Below are positions 52,996 through 64,000 of a stretch of 64,000 nucleotides of DNA, in pieces. The notes beneath the pieces are model-generated. The model made no database searches and was not told the origin of the DNA. It was given only the letters and a program-made list of their open reading frames with translations. Numbering within the stretch: position 1 is the first letter of the stretch; every line of letters starts with the position of its first letter. This stretch comes from Tritrichomonas musculus (lineage: Eukaryota > Parabasalia > Tritrichomonadida > Tritrichomonadidae). The stretch spans positions 124,001 to 188,000 of the forward strand of contig JAPFFF010000008.1 of assembly GCA_039105265.1 (NCBI GenBank), in the 5' to 3' direction. A program made the translations under genes and the position numbers.

Positions 52996-54127
52996 TATGT
53001 AAAATTTGAATACTATTTAGACTAAAAATTTAAAAATGAATATATCAATCAATACTTGAATTAATCTAATTCTAACTCAACAAATAGTATTTATATCTTA
53101 TATAATATATGAATATTTCTTATAAATGAGGAAAATGCTATTATTCAACTGGTGTATCAATTATTTCAATTCAACAGAAAACAATACAATTTTTAATTTT
53201 GGAAAAAAAGCTTTATATTAGTTATTTGAAAATATATATAATTAATTAATATGAAATATATAATTGTATATATAGCAATAATTATATAAATAAATATTTC
53301 CAATTTAAAAATAATATAAATAAATATATTATATGTACAAAAATGTTTTATTTTGCTCACAATATATTTCTATTAATATTCAAATGCATTTTTTGAGTTT
53401 TCCATTTTAATCATAAGCCTAGGCTTTAAATTGGTGGTCATTTCAGGTTGAAGTTGAATGTAGTATTCAAGAACTTTAAAAAAATGTGATTTCATTGACA
53501 ATGACAGAGATATCAAACATGAACGTAAAATATTATTAATTTTAATATTGAAAATCAGTGATGATCATTGCCGAGCTCCTCTTTCTGACCAATTGATCAA
53601 TCAAATTCTTATATTCCTTAAAAAATCAATCAATCCTTGTCAAATTCAGAAATCTTCGATATTGTCAAAGACAACAAGCGAATTCTTCTTTAACTTTTAC
53701 AAAATGAAATCATAATCATTGATGATTCATTTTTGAATTACCTTCTTTGAACTTTTATCTTTTGATTTCAATATTGTTTCCCAATTTTGAAGAAATGACA
53801 CATTTTTTTATTCGTAAATATTGAATTTATTTCATTTGTGAACAGAAATCCTACTTTCAAGCAAAATTAAGAAATCAATATTTGAAATGAAATCTTTTTT
53901 ATTTAGTTCTTTATCAACATTAATTGAATAATACAACTTTTTTTGGCTCATTTCAAATTTTCAATTATTAAAAAGTGCGCAGAATTGATTTGATTGATAT
54001 TTTTGGTTTGATGCAATTAAAAAGTTCTAGCATGACTCATATTATTTAAGATAATGTTATTTTAACTAAAGATAAGGAAATATTATTGAAAATCAAAAGT
54101 TTCCTCCTTGAGCCCTATTTAGTCAAG
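52996..54127. other. Intergenic, with a possible decayed coding stretch at 53464-53715
   Basis: Most of this is AT-rich filler. At 53464-53715 (plus) an 83-codon frame without start codon has less biased composition than its surroundings (for example SDDHCRAPLSDQLINQ) and ends in TAA. It may be a gene remnant, but I recognise no family. Confidence 0.3.
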
Positions 54128-56443
54128 ATGATGTTAAAGATGATGTTTAAGGAGATGATGTTTAAAGAGATGATGCTGAAGGAGATGATGTTTAAGGAGA
54201 TGATGTTTAAGGAGATGATGTTTAAGGAGATGATGTTTAAGGAGATGATGTTTAAGGAGATGATGTTTAAAGAGATGATGCTGAAGGATATGATGTTTAA
54301 GGAGATGATGTTTAAGGAGATGATGTTTAAGGAGATGATGTTTAAGGAGATGATGATGAAGGAGATGATGTTTAAGGAGATGATGATGAAGGATATGATG
54401 TTTAAGGAGATGATGTTTAAGGAGATGATGTTTAAGGAGATGATGATGAAGGATATGATGTTTAAGGAGATGATGTTTAAAGAGATGATGCTGAAGGAGA
54501 TGATGTTTAAGGAGATGATGTTTAAGGAGATGATGTTTAAGGAGATGATGTTTAAGGATATGATGTTTAAGGAGATGATGTTTAAGGAGATGATGCTGAA
54601 GGAGATGATGTTTAAGGAGATGATGCTGAAGGAGATGATGTTTAAGGAGATGATGTTTAAGGAGATGATGTTTAAGGAGATGATGTTTAAGGAGATGATG
54701 ATGAAGGAGATGATGTTTAAGGAGATGATGATGAAGGATATGATGTTTAAGGAGATGATGTTTAAGGAGATGATGTTTAAGGAGATGATGATGAAGGAGA
54801 TGATGTTTAAGGAGATGATGTTTAAAGAGATGATGCTGAAGGAGATGATGTTTAAGGAGATGATGTTTAAGGAGATGATGTTTAAGGAGATGATGTTTAA
54901 GGAGATGATGATGAAGGAGATGATGTTTAAGGAGATGATGATGAAGGATATGATGTTTAAGGAGATGATGTTTAAGGAGATGATGTTTAAGGAGATGATG
55001 ATGAAGGATATGATGTTTAAGGAGATGATGTTTAAAGAGATGATGCTGAAGGAGATGATGTTTAAGGAGATGATGTTTAAGGAGATGATGTTTAAGGAGA
55101 TGATGTTTAAGGATATGATGTTTAAGGAGATGATGTTTAAGGAGATGATGCTGAAGGAGATGATGTTTAAGGAGATGATGCTGAAGGAGATGATGTTTAA
55201 GGAGATGATGTTTAAGGAGATGATGTTTAAGGAGATGATGTTTAAGGAGATGATGATGAAGGAGATGATGTTTAAGGAGATGATGATGAAGGATATGATG
55301 TTTAAGGAGATGATGTTTAAGGAGATGATGTTTAAGGAGATGATGATGAAGGATATGATGTTTAAGGAGATGATGTTTAAAGAGATGATGCTGAAGGAGA
55401 TGATGTTTAAGGAGATGATGTTTAAGGAGATGATGTTTAAGGAGATGATGTTTAAGGATATGATGTTTAAGGAGATGATGTTTAAGGAGATGATGCTGAA
55501 GGAGATGATGTTTAAGGAGATGATGCTGAAGGAGATGATGTTTAAGGAGATGATGTTTAAGGAGATGATGTTTAAGGAGATGATGTTTAAGGAGATGATG
55601 ATGAAGGATATGATGTTTAAGGAGATGATGATGAAGGATATGATGTTTAAGGAGATGATGTTTAAGGAGATGATGTTTAAGGAGATGATGATGAAGGAGA
55701 TGATGTTTAAGGAGATGATGTTTAAAGAGATGATGCTGAAGGAGATGATGTTTAAGGAGATGATGTTTAAGGAGATGATGTTTAAGGAGATGATGTTTAA
55801 GGAGATGATGATGAAGGAGATGATGTTTAAGGAGATGATGATGAAGGATATGATGTTTAAGGAGATGATGTTTAAGGAGATGATGTTTAAGGAGATGATG
55901 ATGAAGGAGATGATGTTTAAGGAGATGATGTTTAAAGAGATGATGCTGAAGGAGATGATGTTTAAGGAGATGATGTTTAAGGAGATGATGTTTAAGGAGA
56001 TGATGTTTAAGGAGATGATGATGAAGGAGATGATGTTTAAGGAGATGATGATGAAGGATATGATGTTTAAGGAGATGATGTTTAAGGAGATGATGTTTAA
56101 GGAGATGATGCTGAAGGAGATGATGTTTAAGGAGATGATGTTTAAGGATATGATGTTTAAGGAGATGATGTTTAAGGAGATGATGTTTAAGGAGATGATG
56201 TTTAAGGAGATGATGTTTAAGGATATGATGTTTAAGGAGATGATGTTTAAGGAGATGATGTTTAAGGAGATGATGTTTAAGGAGATGATGTTTAAGGAGA
56301 TGATGTTTAAGGAGATGATGTTTAAGGAGATGATGATGAAGGAGATGATGTTTAAGGAGATGATGATGAAGGATATGATGTTTAAGGAGATGATGTTTAA
56401 GGAGATGATGTTTAAGGAGATGATGTTGAAGAAGATGATGTTG
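54128..56443 (+). repeat. 15-bp minisatellite, about 154 units, with higher-order periods
   Basis: The unit is ATGATGTTTAAGGAG, with variants at the third codon (TTT, CTG, ATG, rarely TTA or TTG), AAG/AAA and GAG/GAT. The frame is open throughout from an ATG at 54128 to a stop at 56474-56476, and would encode about 782 residues of Met-Met-(Phe/Leu/Met)-Lys-(Glu/Asp). The TGATGATGAA variants recur at 345-bp (23-unit) and 210-bp (14-unit) intervals, which shows higher-order duplication. There is no initiator motif before the ATG and no recognisable non-repeat domain, so whether it is expressed is open. Confidence 0.95.
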
Positions 56444-56526
56444 GTTACAATAATAATAAGAATAAAATTAATATAAAATAAATAAATGATAAATAAACTT
56501 TTGTTTATTGAAATTTATTTTTTTAT

Positions 56527-57231
56527 TTAGTAAAAAGGGCAGCCATATAAAAGCATGACTGCTTTATTAAAGCCATTTGAGTAATTGACTTCTTCATGCT
56601 TTCGCCAGAGGTATTCGGCGATATACCCATCTATGTCGATAGGATTTATTCCTTCCATTATTCGTTTGACCCGCTTAACTTCCCGCCACATTCGCTCAAC
56701 TGATTGAGTGTGGCAGCCAGTTTCAGGATCAACGAAATTTTCAGAATGATTGACGATGAGATGATTATAGTTTTGCGGCAGGTTTTTGATTTCATTATAT
56801 GCCGCCCAACCATCAGAATGTATGGTAGTTCCAGGTTTGATGTAAACTTGGATCAGTGGAATTAAATAATCTGCAGACCGTTCGGGGACTTGGAATATGA
56901 ATCTTTCGCCAGTTTGACGGCATATTCCCCCGAACAGCCAGATTTCAGACATTTTGCGTCCGCGATTGTACTTTCTTTTTGTCATAACCGATTCATCTAT
57001 TTCAACCACTGTTCCTGGCCCTCCAATTGGTTGCTGGGGATGCACATGGAGTCTATGCATGCATGCAAGGCGAAATGACTGGTAAAAATTTGTGATAGTT
57101 TGTTTGGATACACAGCATTCATGTGCCGCTAAGCCCCGCCTGTATTTGTTCGCCCAGCAATATAGGATGTGGAAAACCGTTGTCATTGGGAGCTTGGACC
57201 TAGTAAATTGATTTTTCAACATTATCTTCAT
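56527..57231 (-). CDS. Merlin-type (IS1016/ISXO2-like) transposase, probably N-terminally short
   Basis: The frame shows the DDE core of the Merlin/IS1595 superfamily: VEIDES with the first Asp (residue 79 from this start), KRKYNRGRK, then HSDGWAAY with the second Asp (140), then VNHSENFVDPETGCHTQSVERMW, where Glu179 is the likely third acidic residue. A helix-turn-helix-like part precedes it (SKLPMTTVFHILYCWANKYRR). The cysteine-rich N-terminal zinc domain usual in the family is absent. The match to the family starts at TRSKLP, exactly where the flanking 272-bp inverted repeat ends, so the N-terminus was probably cut off by that neighbouring element. The first in-frame ATG is at 57231; an in-frame GTG lies at 57273. 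No matching terminal repeat was found on the other side. The stop overlaps TAAA. Confidence 0.8.
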   Translation of the reverse strand: MKIMLKNQFTRSKLPMTTVFHILYCWANKYRRGLAAHECCVSKQTITNFYQSFRLACMHRLHVHPQQPIGGPGTVVEIDESVMTKRKYNRGRKMSEIWLFGGICRQTGERFIFQVPERSADYLIPLIQVYIKPGTTIHSDGWAAYNEIKNLPQNYNHLIVNHSENFVDPETGCHTQSVERMWREVKRVKRIMEGINPIDIDGYIAEYLWRKHEEVNYSNGFNKAVMLLYGCPFY

Positions 57232-57476
57232 GAATAACAAAGAAAATAAAGTAACATAGTTATGATATACCACCTTATTAAAGATAAAAGTGGAAATACT
57301 ATTTCAAACTTTGAAATTCAAAAGAAATTTTCAAATATTATTAAAACTTTTTATATTTGAATTTTAAATATTCAAAAGATATAATAAACTATACATGAGA
57401 TTAATACTAAGTATTAATTGAAAATACATTATGTATATGAATTAAATAGTATTTTATATGCATTTATTAGGTGAAA
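57205..57476 (+). repeat. 272-bp inverted repeat, left arm
   Basis: It matches 58755-59026 in inverted orientation over 272 bp with no difference that I can see. The left end abuts the Merlin transposase core. It contains a TCATA initiator-like motif (57261-57265, minus). Confidence 0.95.
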
Positions 57477-58098
57477 ATAGAGTTGTCTTGTTAGTTGTCA
57501 CTTTTTATGCCTGACTTTTTTTCTTCGAGGTGACGATGTGCTCATAAAATACCGATATAAAAATAAACGTATAAACCGAAATAATTTTTTTTGGCAAAAA
57601 GAAGAGCTTAAAACAAAGCTTGATATTTTTCAAATAATATAAAGTTTATAAACTTTAAAAATAATTTGTTTCTTATAAATGATGGCACTTTATTACAAAT
57701 ATATAATAAATGATATCTTGTATTTGTATAACTAGAAAACTTGAGAAAACTAAAAAAATCAATCAAAATTAGTTGAGGTTTTATTCGATTTTTTGAGATT
57801 TAAATTGAATTAATTCAAAGTTTTAATCAGAAATTTGTATAATAAATCAAAAACAAATCAGAGATGTTCAAATGGATGAATGCTATGATTATAATAAGAA
57901 GATATTTATTGAAACCATTTACTCAGCAGCAAATGAAATAAGTGAAAATGAAGATATAGATGAAGTTGGATATGGTAGTGGGTGTTGCACACCACACTAC
58001 ACACATGAAACTTACACTTTTGGTCTATTTTAATAACGAAAATGACAAAATCACAATCAATTAGCAATGTCATGATTTACGTCTAGTGGCGCGTATAT
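57477..58098. other. Spacer inside the inverted-repeat pair, no convincing gene
   Basis: This is AT-rich. A short open frame at 57872-58033 (53 codons) is not recognisable. A hairpin at 57975-58000 (GTAGTG-type arms, 3-nt loop) is the only ordered structure. Confidence 0.4.
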
Positions 58099-58715
58099 TT
58101 AATGTATAACCTCAACGTCAGAGCAGTTGGTGATGATTTCATGAGTTGCTATCATAAATGATATAACAATGAATGAAATATAATTTATTGATGTCATAAA
58201 TGAAACGCTTAACTGACCCATACGATTACGAGCGAATCGAATTAATTTATTTTCAACCATTGAGTGTTCAGTTAAAACGAGATGATAAGACATTGAGTCA
58301 ACAAATGAAGAAATTGAAAGAAGAGACAAAAATAAAAATGTTTACTGATGAAACGTTTAATATACATTTTTGACATCATCAATGAATTTATTAAATGCTT
58401 CAATTATTGTTTTTGCTCCTTTCCCAACCAATGGATAACTGTAAGCTTTGCGTGTGTTGATATTAATGAACATCAAATAATTTAATTCTTTCGTCTGTTA
58501 TTAATGAACGTGTCCATTTGATATCCTCCAGAATGTTTTGAATAGATGTTCATATATTTTGGTTTGTCTGGTACTACATCATGAATGATATTATTTTTCA
58601 AATATTCTCTTGCTTCCTTTTCATTAAATCCATATCTTTTCGCTAGTTGTACAATTTTTGATGGTGTCCGCCATGGATAACGATTATATAAATCTTCAAT
58701 TGACTTGAAAGTCAT
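58099..58715 (-). mobile_element. Integrase fossil (Polinton/Maverick-type, retroviral-like integrase)
   Basis: Pieces of a retroviral-like integrase of the kind carried by Polinton/Maverick elements are recognisable here, preceded by a short helical segment. It is broken and only this part of the element remains. It lies between the two identical 272-bp inverted repeats, which may be the shrunken element's long terminal repeats. The identity of the arms suggests a recent event, while the integrase itself looks older. The family assignment is by motif impression only. Confidence 0.5.
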
Positions 58716-58754
58716 TTTATATATATAACAACTTCTGATGATTCATCATCTGCA

Positions 58755-59026
58755 TTTCACCTAATAAATGCATATAAAATACTATTTAATTCATATACAT
58801 AATGTATTTTCAATTAATACTTAGTATTAATCTCATGTATAGTTTATTATATCTTTTGAATATTTAAAATTCAAATATAAAAAGTTTTAATAATATTTGA
58901 AAATTTCTTTTGAATTTCAAAGTTTGAAATAGTATTTCCACTTTTATCTTTAATAAGGTGGTATATCATAACTATGTTACTTTATTTTCTTTGTTATTCA
59001 TGAAGATAATGTTGAAAAATCAATTT
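58755..59026 (-). repeat. 272-bp inverted repeat, right arm
   Basis: This is the inverted, apparently identical partner of 57205-57476. Confidence 0.95.
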
Positions 59027-60145
59027 GAAAAAAATTTTCACAATATCAATCATCATTTCAAAGTTTATATTTATTGTTGATACTAAAAGATTAAATAAAT
59101 TTTATACAGAGTGTTGCTGTTATTTTGCTGTTATCTTTCCATAATTAATTTTTATTCCTTTTTATATATAAAATAATTGAAAAAAAAAAAAAAAAGATTT
59201 GTATAAGCAATACATCCAAATGATTATTATATTTGTTTTTCAATTGTAAATACATTTTAAACAAATTTCATTTGGTATTACTTTGATATTTTTATCAAGA
59301 CTCAGATTGTTTTGATTTAATTATATATTAAATATTTTTTATAATAGTTTCAAAAAGATTAAATAAGCTATCTTCTATATTAGTACCAGAAATACTTTGA
59401 ATTTTAACTACTAATTAAATTACATTTGTATTTTTTTTTAATGATTAACTATCATATATAAAATTTTCATATTAACTTTTTTATTATCTTGATTTTGCTA
59501 GATATTATTGTATCAGAAACATTTACACTATAATTCAAATCAACATATCATTTATCATCTCGTGATTTGATTATTCTTGACTTTCTCAATTTCATCAAAA
59601 AGTGATCGAATTTTAGCTTTGTACGGAAAAATTAAAATTGTTTGATTTCGGGCCATTCATATGCTTTAAAAATTTGCTTTTTTTTTTTGTTGAATCATAT
59701 ATTTATTAAAGAAATGTATCATCAAAACATTTAGGTGCAGATGCATTACCAAGTGAATAAATTAAATTGTAATTCAGATCGTATTACATAAAATGGTTCA
59801 GGGTATTTAACACTCTTAAATTTCACTATTTCTTGAATTGTTAAATGAATGAAGAATCATTCTGGTTTGCTATTAAAAATTATTATATAATCTATTGATA
59901 TAAATTTTGTGGTTATTATTGTAATTTCTTTGAACAGTTTAAAGAAAATCATATTTATATTTGAATGTAGCTATTTTGAATGATATTTAATTTTTCTGAT
60001 AAAAATAAAAAAAATATAGTATTTTACAAAATGAATAATTAGAAAGAAATATCCATAATATTCAGATTATTTTGGTAAAGAAATGGATATATTCGATTTT
60101 CAATCAGATATTTCTATTTTTTTATTTTAATTCAATATTTTTTAT
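59027..60145. other. Intergenic, AT-rich
   Basis: No gene or clear repeat is recognised. Confidence 0.5.
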
Positions 60146-60230
60146 TTGAATGCTTATCCACTTTAGCTCAGAAAAAAAAAATAAAAATTGAGAAAAAAGC
60201 AAAATTTATTCAATATTTTGAAAGCCTTAA
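60146..60230 (+). repeat. Dispersed repeat, interrupted copy, left part
   Basis: It matches the inverted complement of the right half of 52830-52995 and ends at the TTAA (60227-60230) that borders the 1.6 kb insertion. Confidence 0.85.
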
Positions 60231-61841
60231 GGGTGCAGTATGAATGAGTTTATCTCATTAAAAAGTGATTTTTTAGTAAAATTATCGAATTATATCATAT
60301 AAAAAATTTTTTAAAATATATAAATATAATATATAATAATTTTATAATTTTATAAATAAGAAATTATGATTTTAAAAATTGAATTGATTATGACAAAACT
60401 TTCAAAAATTTTAAATAGATTTTTTCAATATTTTTGAATCATGATCGATACAAAATTAATCATTATTGGTCAATTTCATTTTACATGGCTTTATTCCAAC
60501 AAATTTGAAACAATACTTAAAATAAAATACGGACAAAAACCAGTGGTTCATATTTGTATAGATGCATATAACAACTTGACTTCCATTACATGCCAGATTT
60601 TACACTATTCGTTGATTATGATTTTCGAATCAATTAACTAATAGTCAACGGTTTTCCAGCTATTTATGAATACTTTTTCAGCAATTTTAGAAATATTACT
60701 CTTGCTCCTTCATAATACTTATCTACTTATACATCGTTAATATAATCATAGCAGTTTTGCGAAAAAATTGGCATATTCCTATTCACTGTCCTGATTTTAA
60801 TCTTGCCTAACATCATATTTAGCAGCTTTGCAGTCTCTTGCTTTTAGAATAAAAATTTTTATTAATAAACGAATGTTCAGAAAATTGAATGATCTTTCAA
60901 AATTTTAGACTTGAAATCGTAGTTTTGAACATATGAATATTAACTTTTTTAAAAAAATATCTATACACATATTCACTTTGAAATGTTTTATACATATAAA
61001 AAAATCAGATGAAGTTTTTATCATAAGGAAATAAAATTTGATATCATTTTTTTATAAATATATCCAAAATCCCAAAAATGGCTCTGTCAAGTTAATTATT
61101 AAAATTCATAGATTCGAATTTTTAATGAATAATTGATTCATTTTTCATATTGAAGGACTACATAGTTTTTCAATTTTTCTTGATTAACGGACTATTTGTA
61201 GATCTATGTAGTCATTCAATTTTTGATGAATGAAATTATAAAGCAGCATTATTCTTTTTACTCACAAAGAAGTTTAATCTGACAGAGAGATTTTTTTTTT
61301 TATTCTATTTTAAAAAAAGTTTTTTATTAATCAATTTTAATTCATTTGTAACAAAATTTCAAAGAGCTTTAAAAAAACATGTATTTATAATAGATAACTT
61401 TTATATGAATACTTATATTAAAAATTTGATTTTATAATATTTTTTCATATAAATAAATAAAATATTGCATGATCACATCTTGCTTATATTATCTTCATTT
61501 TCCAGAAAATTATAATTTTGATTCTTTTACAATCTATTTTTATTTTATTGAAATAACATCTGGATATATGGATATTTAAACAATTCTATATTTAATTTTT
61601 AATGAGATATTCTCATTTGAAATATGAATAATTCAATTTTTTTTTCAAATAATTCCTTTTTTATTTATTCAAAAAAGCAATTATTAATTCAATTAATGTT
61701 TTATAAATATACAATAATAAAAAATTGTTTTTTATTTAATAACATAATATTTTATGTTTAAAAAAATCACAATTATTGATTATATAATATAATAGTTATA
61801 TACTACTTATTTATCCAGATATTAGTGTTCATACTACACCC
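60231..61841. mobile_element. TTAA-flanked non-autonomous DNA transposon (piggyBac-like), 1,611 bp
   Basis: It is bounded by TTAA on both sides (60227-60230 and 61842-61845). Its ends are inverted repeats: GGGTGCAGTATGAA on the left and, read inward, GGGTGTAGTATGAA on the right. It interrupts a dispersed repeat whose uninterrupted inverted copy at 52830-52995 has a single TTAA at the same place. TTAA duplication is the hallmark of piggyBac-type elements. The inside is very AT-rich and has no transposase; the longest frame (60441-60641) is unrecognisable. A deletion derivative or MITE-like element mobilised in trans is the likely status. Confidence 0.88.
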
Positions 61842-61927
61842 TTAAGAAAATATCATTTTTTTTTTGAGACTATGCATAGAAAAAGTTTCCAAAGTATTCA
61901 ATTTGTCTGTTTTCCTTGATCAGTACC
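61842..61927 (+). repeat. Dispersed repeat, interrupted copy, right part
   Basis: It continues the match to the inverted complement of 52830-52995 from the second TTAA to GTACC at 61923-61927, with a few substitutions relative to the uninterrupted copy. Confidence 0.85.
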
Positions 61928-63233
61928 GGTTATTAACATATTTCCTAAAAAAAAAGTAGAGTGAGTATTGTCATTGTTTATTCGTTTTTTTATCGAACTT
62001 TTTGAATTGAAAAATAAATATTCACTCCATTCATTTATTCTCATAATTTTTCAGAGTATAAATGAGTGGAGTTAAATCAGTATAGAAAAACATAGAAATT
62101 AGAAATTTTGTTTTATTCAATTTTTGAATGTTTTCTTATACCTTAAATTAATTAACTGATACTGCTCTCAATAACCTGATACCAGTTTTGAGAACACCAT
62201 TCAATATTTCTGAACTTCATAAGTGAGAGTAACCCCTCAACCGCCGTAGAAATCTAGAATTGCAGATCGTAATTTTATACTATATGACTCATAGAACATT
62301 AGCCCTCCCAATTTTGTAGAATCTACATGTATAAAATTGGCATGATCTGTTATCAAAAAGTTTTGGAAAATTGAATGAAATTACTATATTTTGTTAATTA
62401 AATAATATATAAATCCTATTTTTTTCTTTTTTATTTATTTTATTTAATTTGCAACAAAGATAACCAAAAAATTTAAATTGAGAAGATTTTGAAAATTATA
62501 TATATTCTTTTATTTTAAATATTATATTAATTTAATTAAATTTTGCAATTACAAATTAATATATTTAATAAATAACATAATAATAAACTATAAAAATATA
62601 AATAAAATTTATTATATTAATAATATGTAAATATATTCATGTTTAATTATTTGAAAATAAAAAGAAAAGAAAAGAAATAAAAATTATACATTTCATCTTG
62701 CTATTTAATATTGAAATTATTTTATATAAGCATTTTTGAATCTAAAAACTAATTATAAATATTATTATAAGAAAATAAAAATAATTATACTTTGTTATAA
62801 GCATATGTAATATAATTATAAAAATATCAAAAACACTCAAAAATTCAATATGCTCTAAAAAATAAAAATATTTTTTTTTTAGAGAACAATGAATATTTTA
62901 ATTAGATAATAATTAATTATATTTATATATAAATAACAAATATAATATACCTATAAAAATAATTTTATCCAATTATATTAGTTCATTAATGAAAAGGATT
63001 TCACTGTGGATGATCCACCTCTTAAATATATAAATTATCCAAAGTTTAAACATAGCTCATATTTAATTAAGAATGGCACAGCTTATTTAACTGAATAATA
63101 AAAAAAATGTGATATATAATATTATGATAAAATGACTTTTAAACTCTAATCTCTTTGTTTATTAATATACATAGATGAAGAAATAAAAAATATGAAAAGA
63201 AAAAATTGATTTCTTTTGAGAATCTTATTAAAT
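61928..63233. other. Intergenic, AT-rich
   Basis: No gene is seen. Weak inverted repeats near 62025-62075 (CACTCCATTCATTTA with TAAATGAGTGGAG) are the only structure noticed. Confidence 0.45.
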
Positions 63234-64000
63234 CTAATGCCTATAATATACTTTACGAGGTGCAATATCATCATTTCTTTGTTGATTCCTCAAAGCTTGT
63301 TGCTGCTGCTGTTGTTGTTGTCTTTTCGATTCGTATTTTTCAAGGATTGATAACCTGGCCAATTGGCTAGGATCTAAGCAATTATTTATATTATGAAGAT
63401 ATTCGTTTGTCAACAAATCTTCAATAGGTAATCTTTTTTTCGGATTAAGTTGTAGCATTGAAAGTAAAAGGGGTTTGACTTTGATATATTCTGTTGGAAG
63501 TTCCGATGTCAAAAAAGAATCCAAGTTCCCTGTAGGCTGAACTTTTATCGACTTGAAAAGCTCAGTACTTTCAGAAAGTGATGTCCATCCTGGCCAATCC
63601 TCTTCTGTGGGATAACCACATATTGTGAATATCTGTTGAACTACGCATGCTTCATTTACGCTTTCGGTATTTTCTTTTCTAACCATTGGTGTATAAAAAA
63701 GAGGCCTTCGCTTAATCATTTCATAAAAGATACATCCTAAACTCCAGATATCGACTTCTGGGCCATAAACTGGTGCTTTAAAAAATAATTCAAGAGGACG
63801 ATAATAAATTGTAATAACAGTTGAAGTCATTGGCTTTTTCCTCTTTTTTCGTTCAATTGGTGATATTTGTTTGGCTAAACCAAAATCTGCTATTTCAATA
63901 ACATTTGATGCTTTAACAAGAATATTTTGTGGCTTCAGATCTCGATGAAAAATATTTCTTTGATGAAGAACGTATAATCCAAAAAGTAATTGACGCATAT
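63234..64000 (-). CDS. CDK-like (CMGC) protein kinase, C-terminal part, cut by the window edge
   Basis: The visible 254 residues start inside the kinase C-lobe. HRDLKPQN (catalytic loop), IADFGLAKQ (DFG), VITIYYRPLELFF (activation-segment end, P-L-E where CDKs have P-P-E), and DIWSLGCIFYEMIKRRPLF follow in order. A CDK-type C-lobe ends with P-K-K-R-L-P (residues near 190). A tail of about 50 residues has a run of eight Gln. Dual-lobe features and the YYRPLEL segment point to the CMGC group, closest in style to transcriptional or cell-cycle CDKs. The glycine loop, Lys and cyclin-binding helix lie beyond 64000. The ATG at 63998 is internal, not the gene start. Confidence 0.9.
   Translation of the reverse strand, partial: MRQLLFGLYVLHQRNIFHRDLKPQNILVKASNVIEIADFGLAKQISPIERKKRKKPMTSTVITIYYRPLELFFKAPVYGPEVDIWSLGCIFYEMIKRRPLFYTPMVRKENTESVNEACVVQQIFTICGYPTEEDWPGWTSLSESTELFKSIKVQPTGNLDSFLTSELPTEYIKVKPLLLSMLQLNPKKRLPIEDLLTNEYLHNINNCLDPSQLARLSILEKYESKRQQQQQQQQALRNQQRNDDIAPRKVYYRH

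Noticed and set aside
57872-58033. A 53-codon frame beginning MDECYDYNKK
   Set aside because: It is short, has no recognisable family and lies inside rearranged repeat DNA; chance is a sufficient explanation.
60441-60641. A 66-codon frame in the TTAA element as a transposase remnant
   Set aside because: It shows no acidic triad, no Cys-rich end and no similarity that I can see to piggyBac transposases.

Overview
The window looks like nuclear DNA from a parabasalid, most likely a Tritrichomonas-like trichomonad. The evidence is AT-rich intergenic DNA, no sign of introns in the long genes, trichomonad-type TCAYW initiator motifs 10-22 nt upstream of several start codons, and typical gene families: kinases fused to Sel1 repeats, a surface M60 peptidase, a BTB-like/tubby protein, a small Myb-like protein, beta-helix surface-protein relics and Merlin and TTAA-type DNA transposons. 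The genus is an inference; no rRNA or other species marker is present.

Layout. 1-150: a tRNA gene with a valine-type body and a GAC anticodon. 376-28824 (minus): one uninterrupted 9,482-residue reading frame, about two thirds of it tandem repeats. Three blocks are built from a 16-residue (48-nt) unit and one from a 31-residue (93-nt) unit, with a recurring spacer module between blocks. 29.8-33.0 kb: a graveyard of surface-protein genes, with a beta-helix relic joined tail to tail to a glycine-rich relic, plus a second beta-helix fragment. 34.0-37.2 kb: a BTB-like/tubby protein and a KATNIP-like protein. 37.4-47.4 kb: a tandem pair of very similar kinase-Sel1 genes; the second has one in-frame TGA. 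Between them lies a roughly 0.7 kb element with inverted-repeat ends around a GC-rich island of three hairpins. 47.7-51.4 kb (minus): an M60-type membrane-anchored peptidase. 52.3-52.7 kb (minus): a small Myb-like gene. 54.1-56.4 kb: a 15-bp minisatellite with higher-order structure, open as a methionine-rich frame. 56.5-59.0 kb: a Merlin-type transposase, then a pair of identical 272-bp inverted repeats around an integrase-bearing fossil. 60.2-61.8 kb: a 1.6 kb TTAA-flanked insertion inside a dispersed repeat whose uninterrupted copy lies at 52.8-53.0 kb. 63.2 kb to the end (minus): the C-terminal part of a CDK-like kinase cut by the window edge.

There is no operon logic. The genes are independent, some with their own initiator. 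The most unusual items are the giant repeat protein with its duplicated modular layout, the hairpin-rich element between the kinase paralogs, the higher-order minisatellite, and the TTAA insertion for which the window itself supplies the empty site. I did not find a convincing new multi-gene system.
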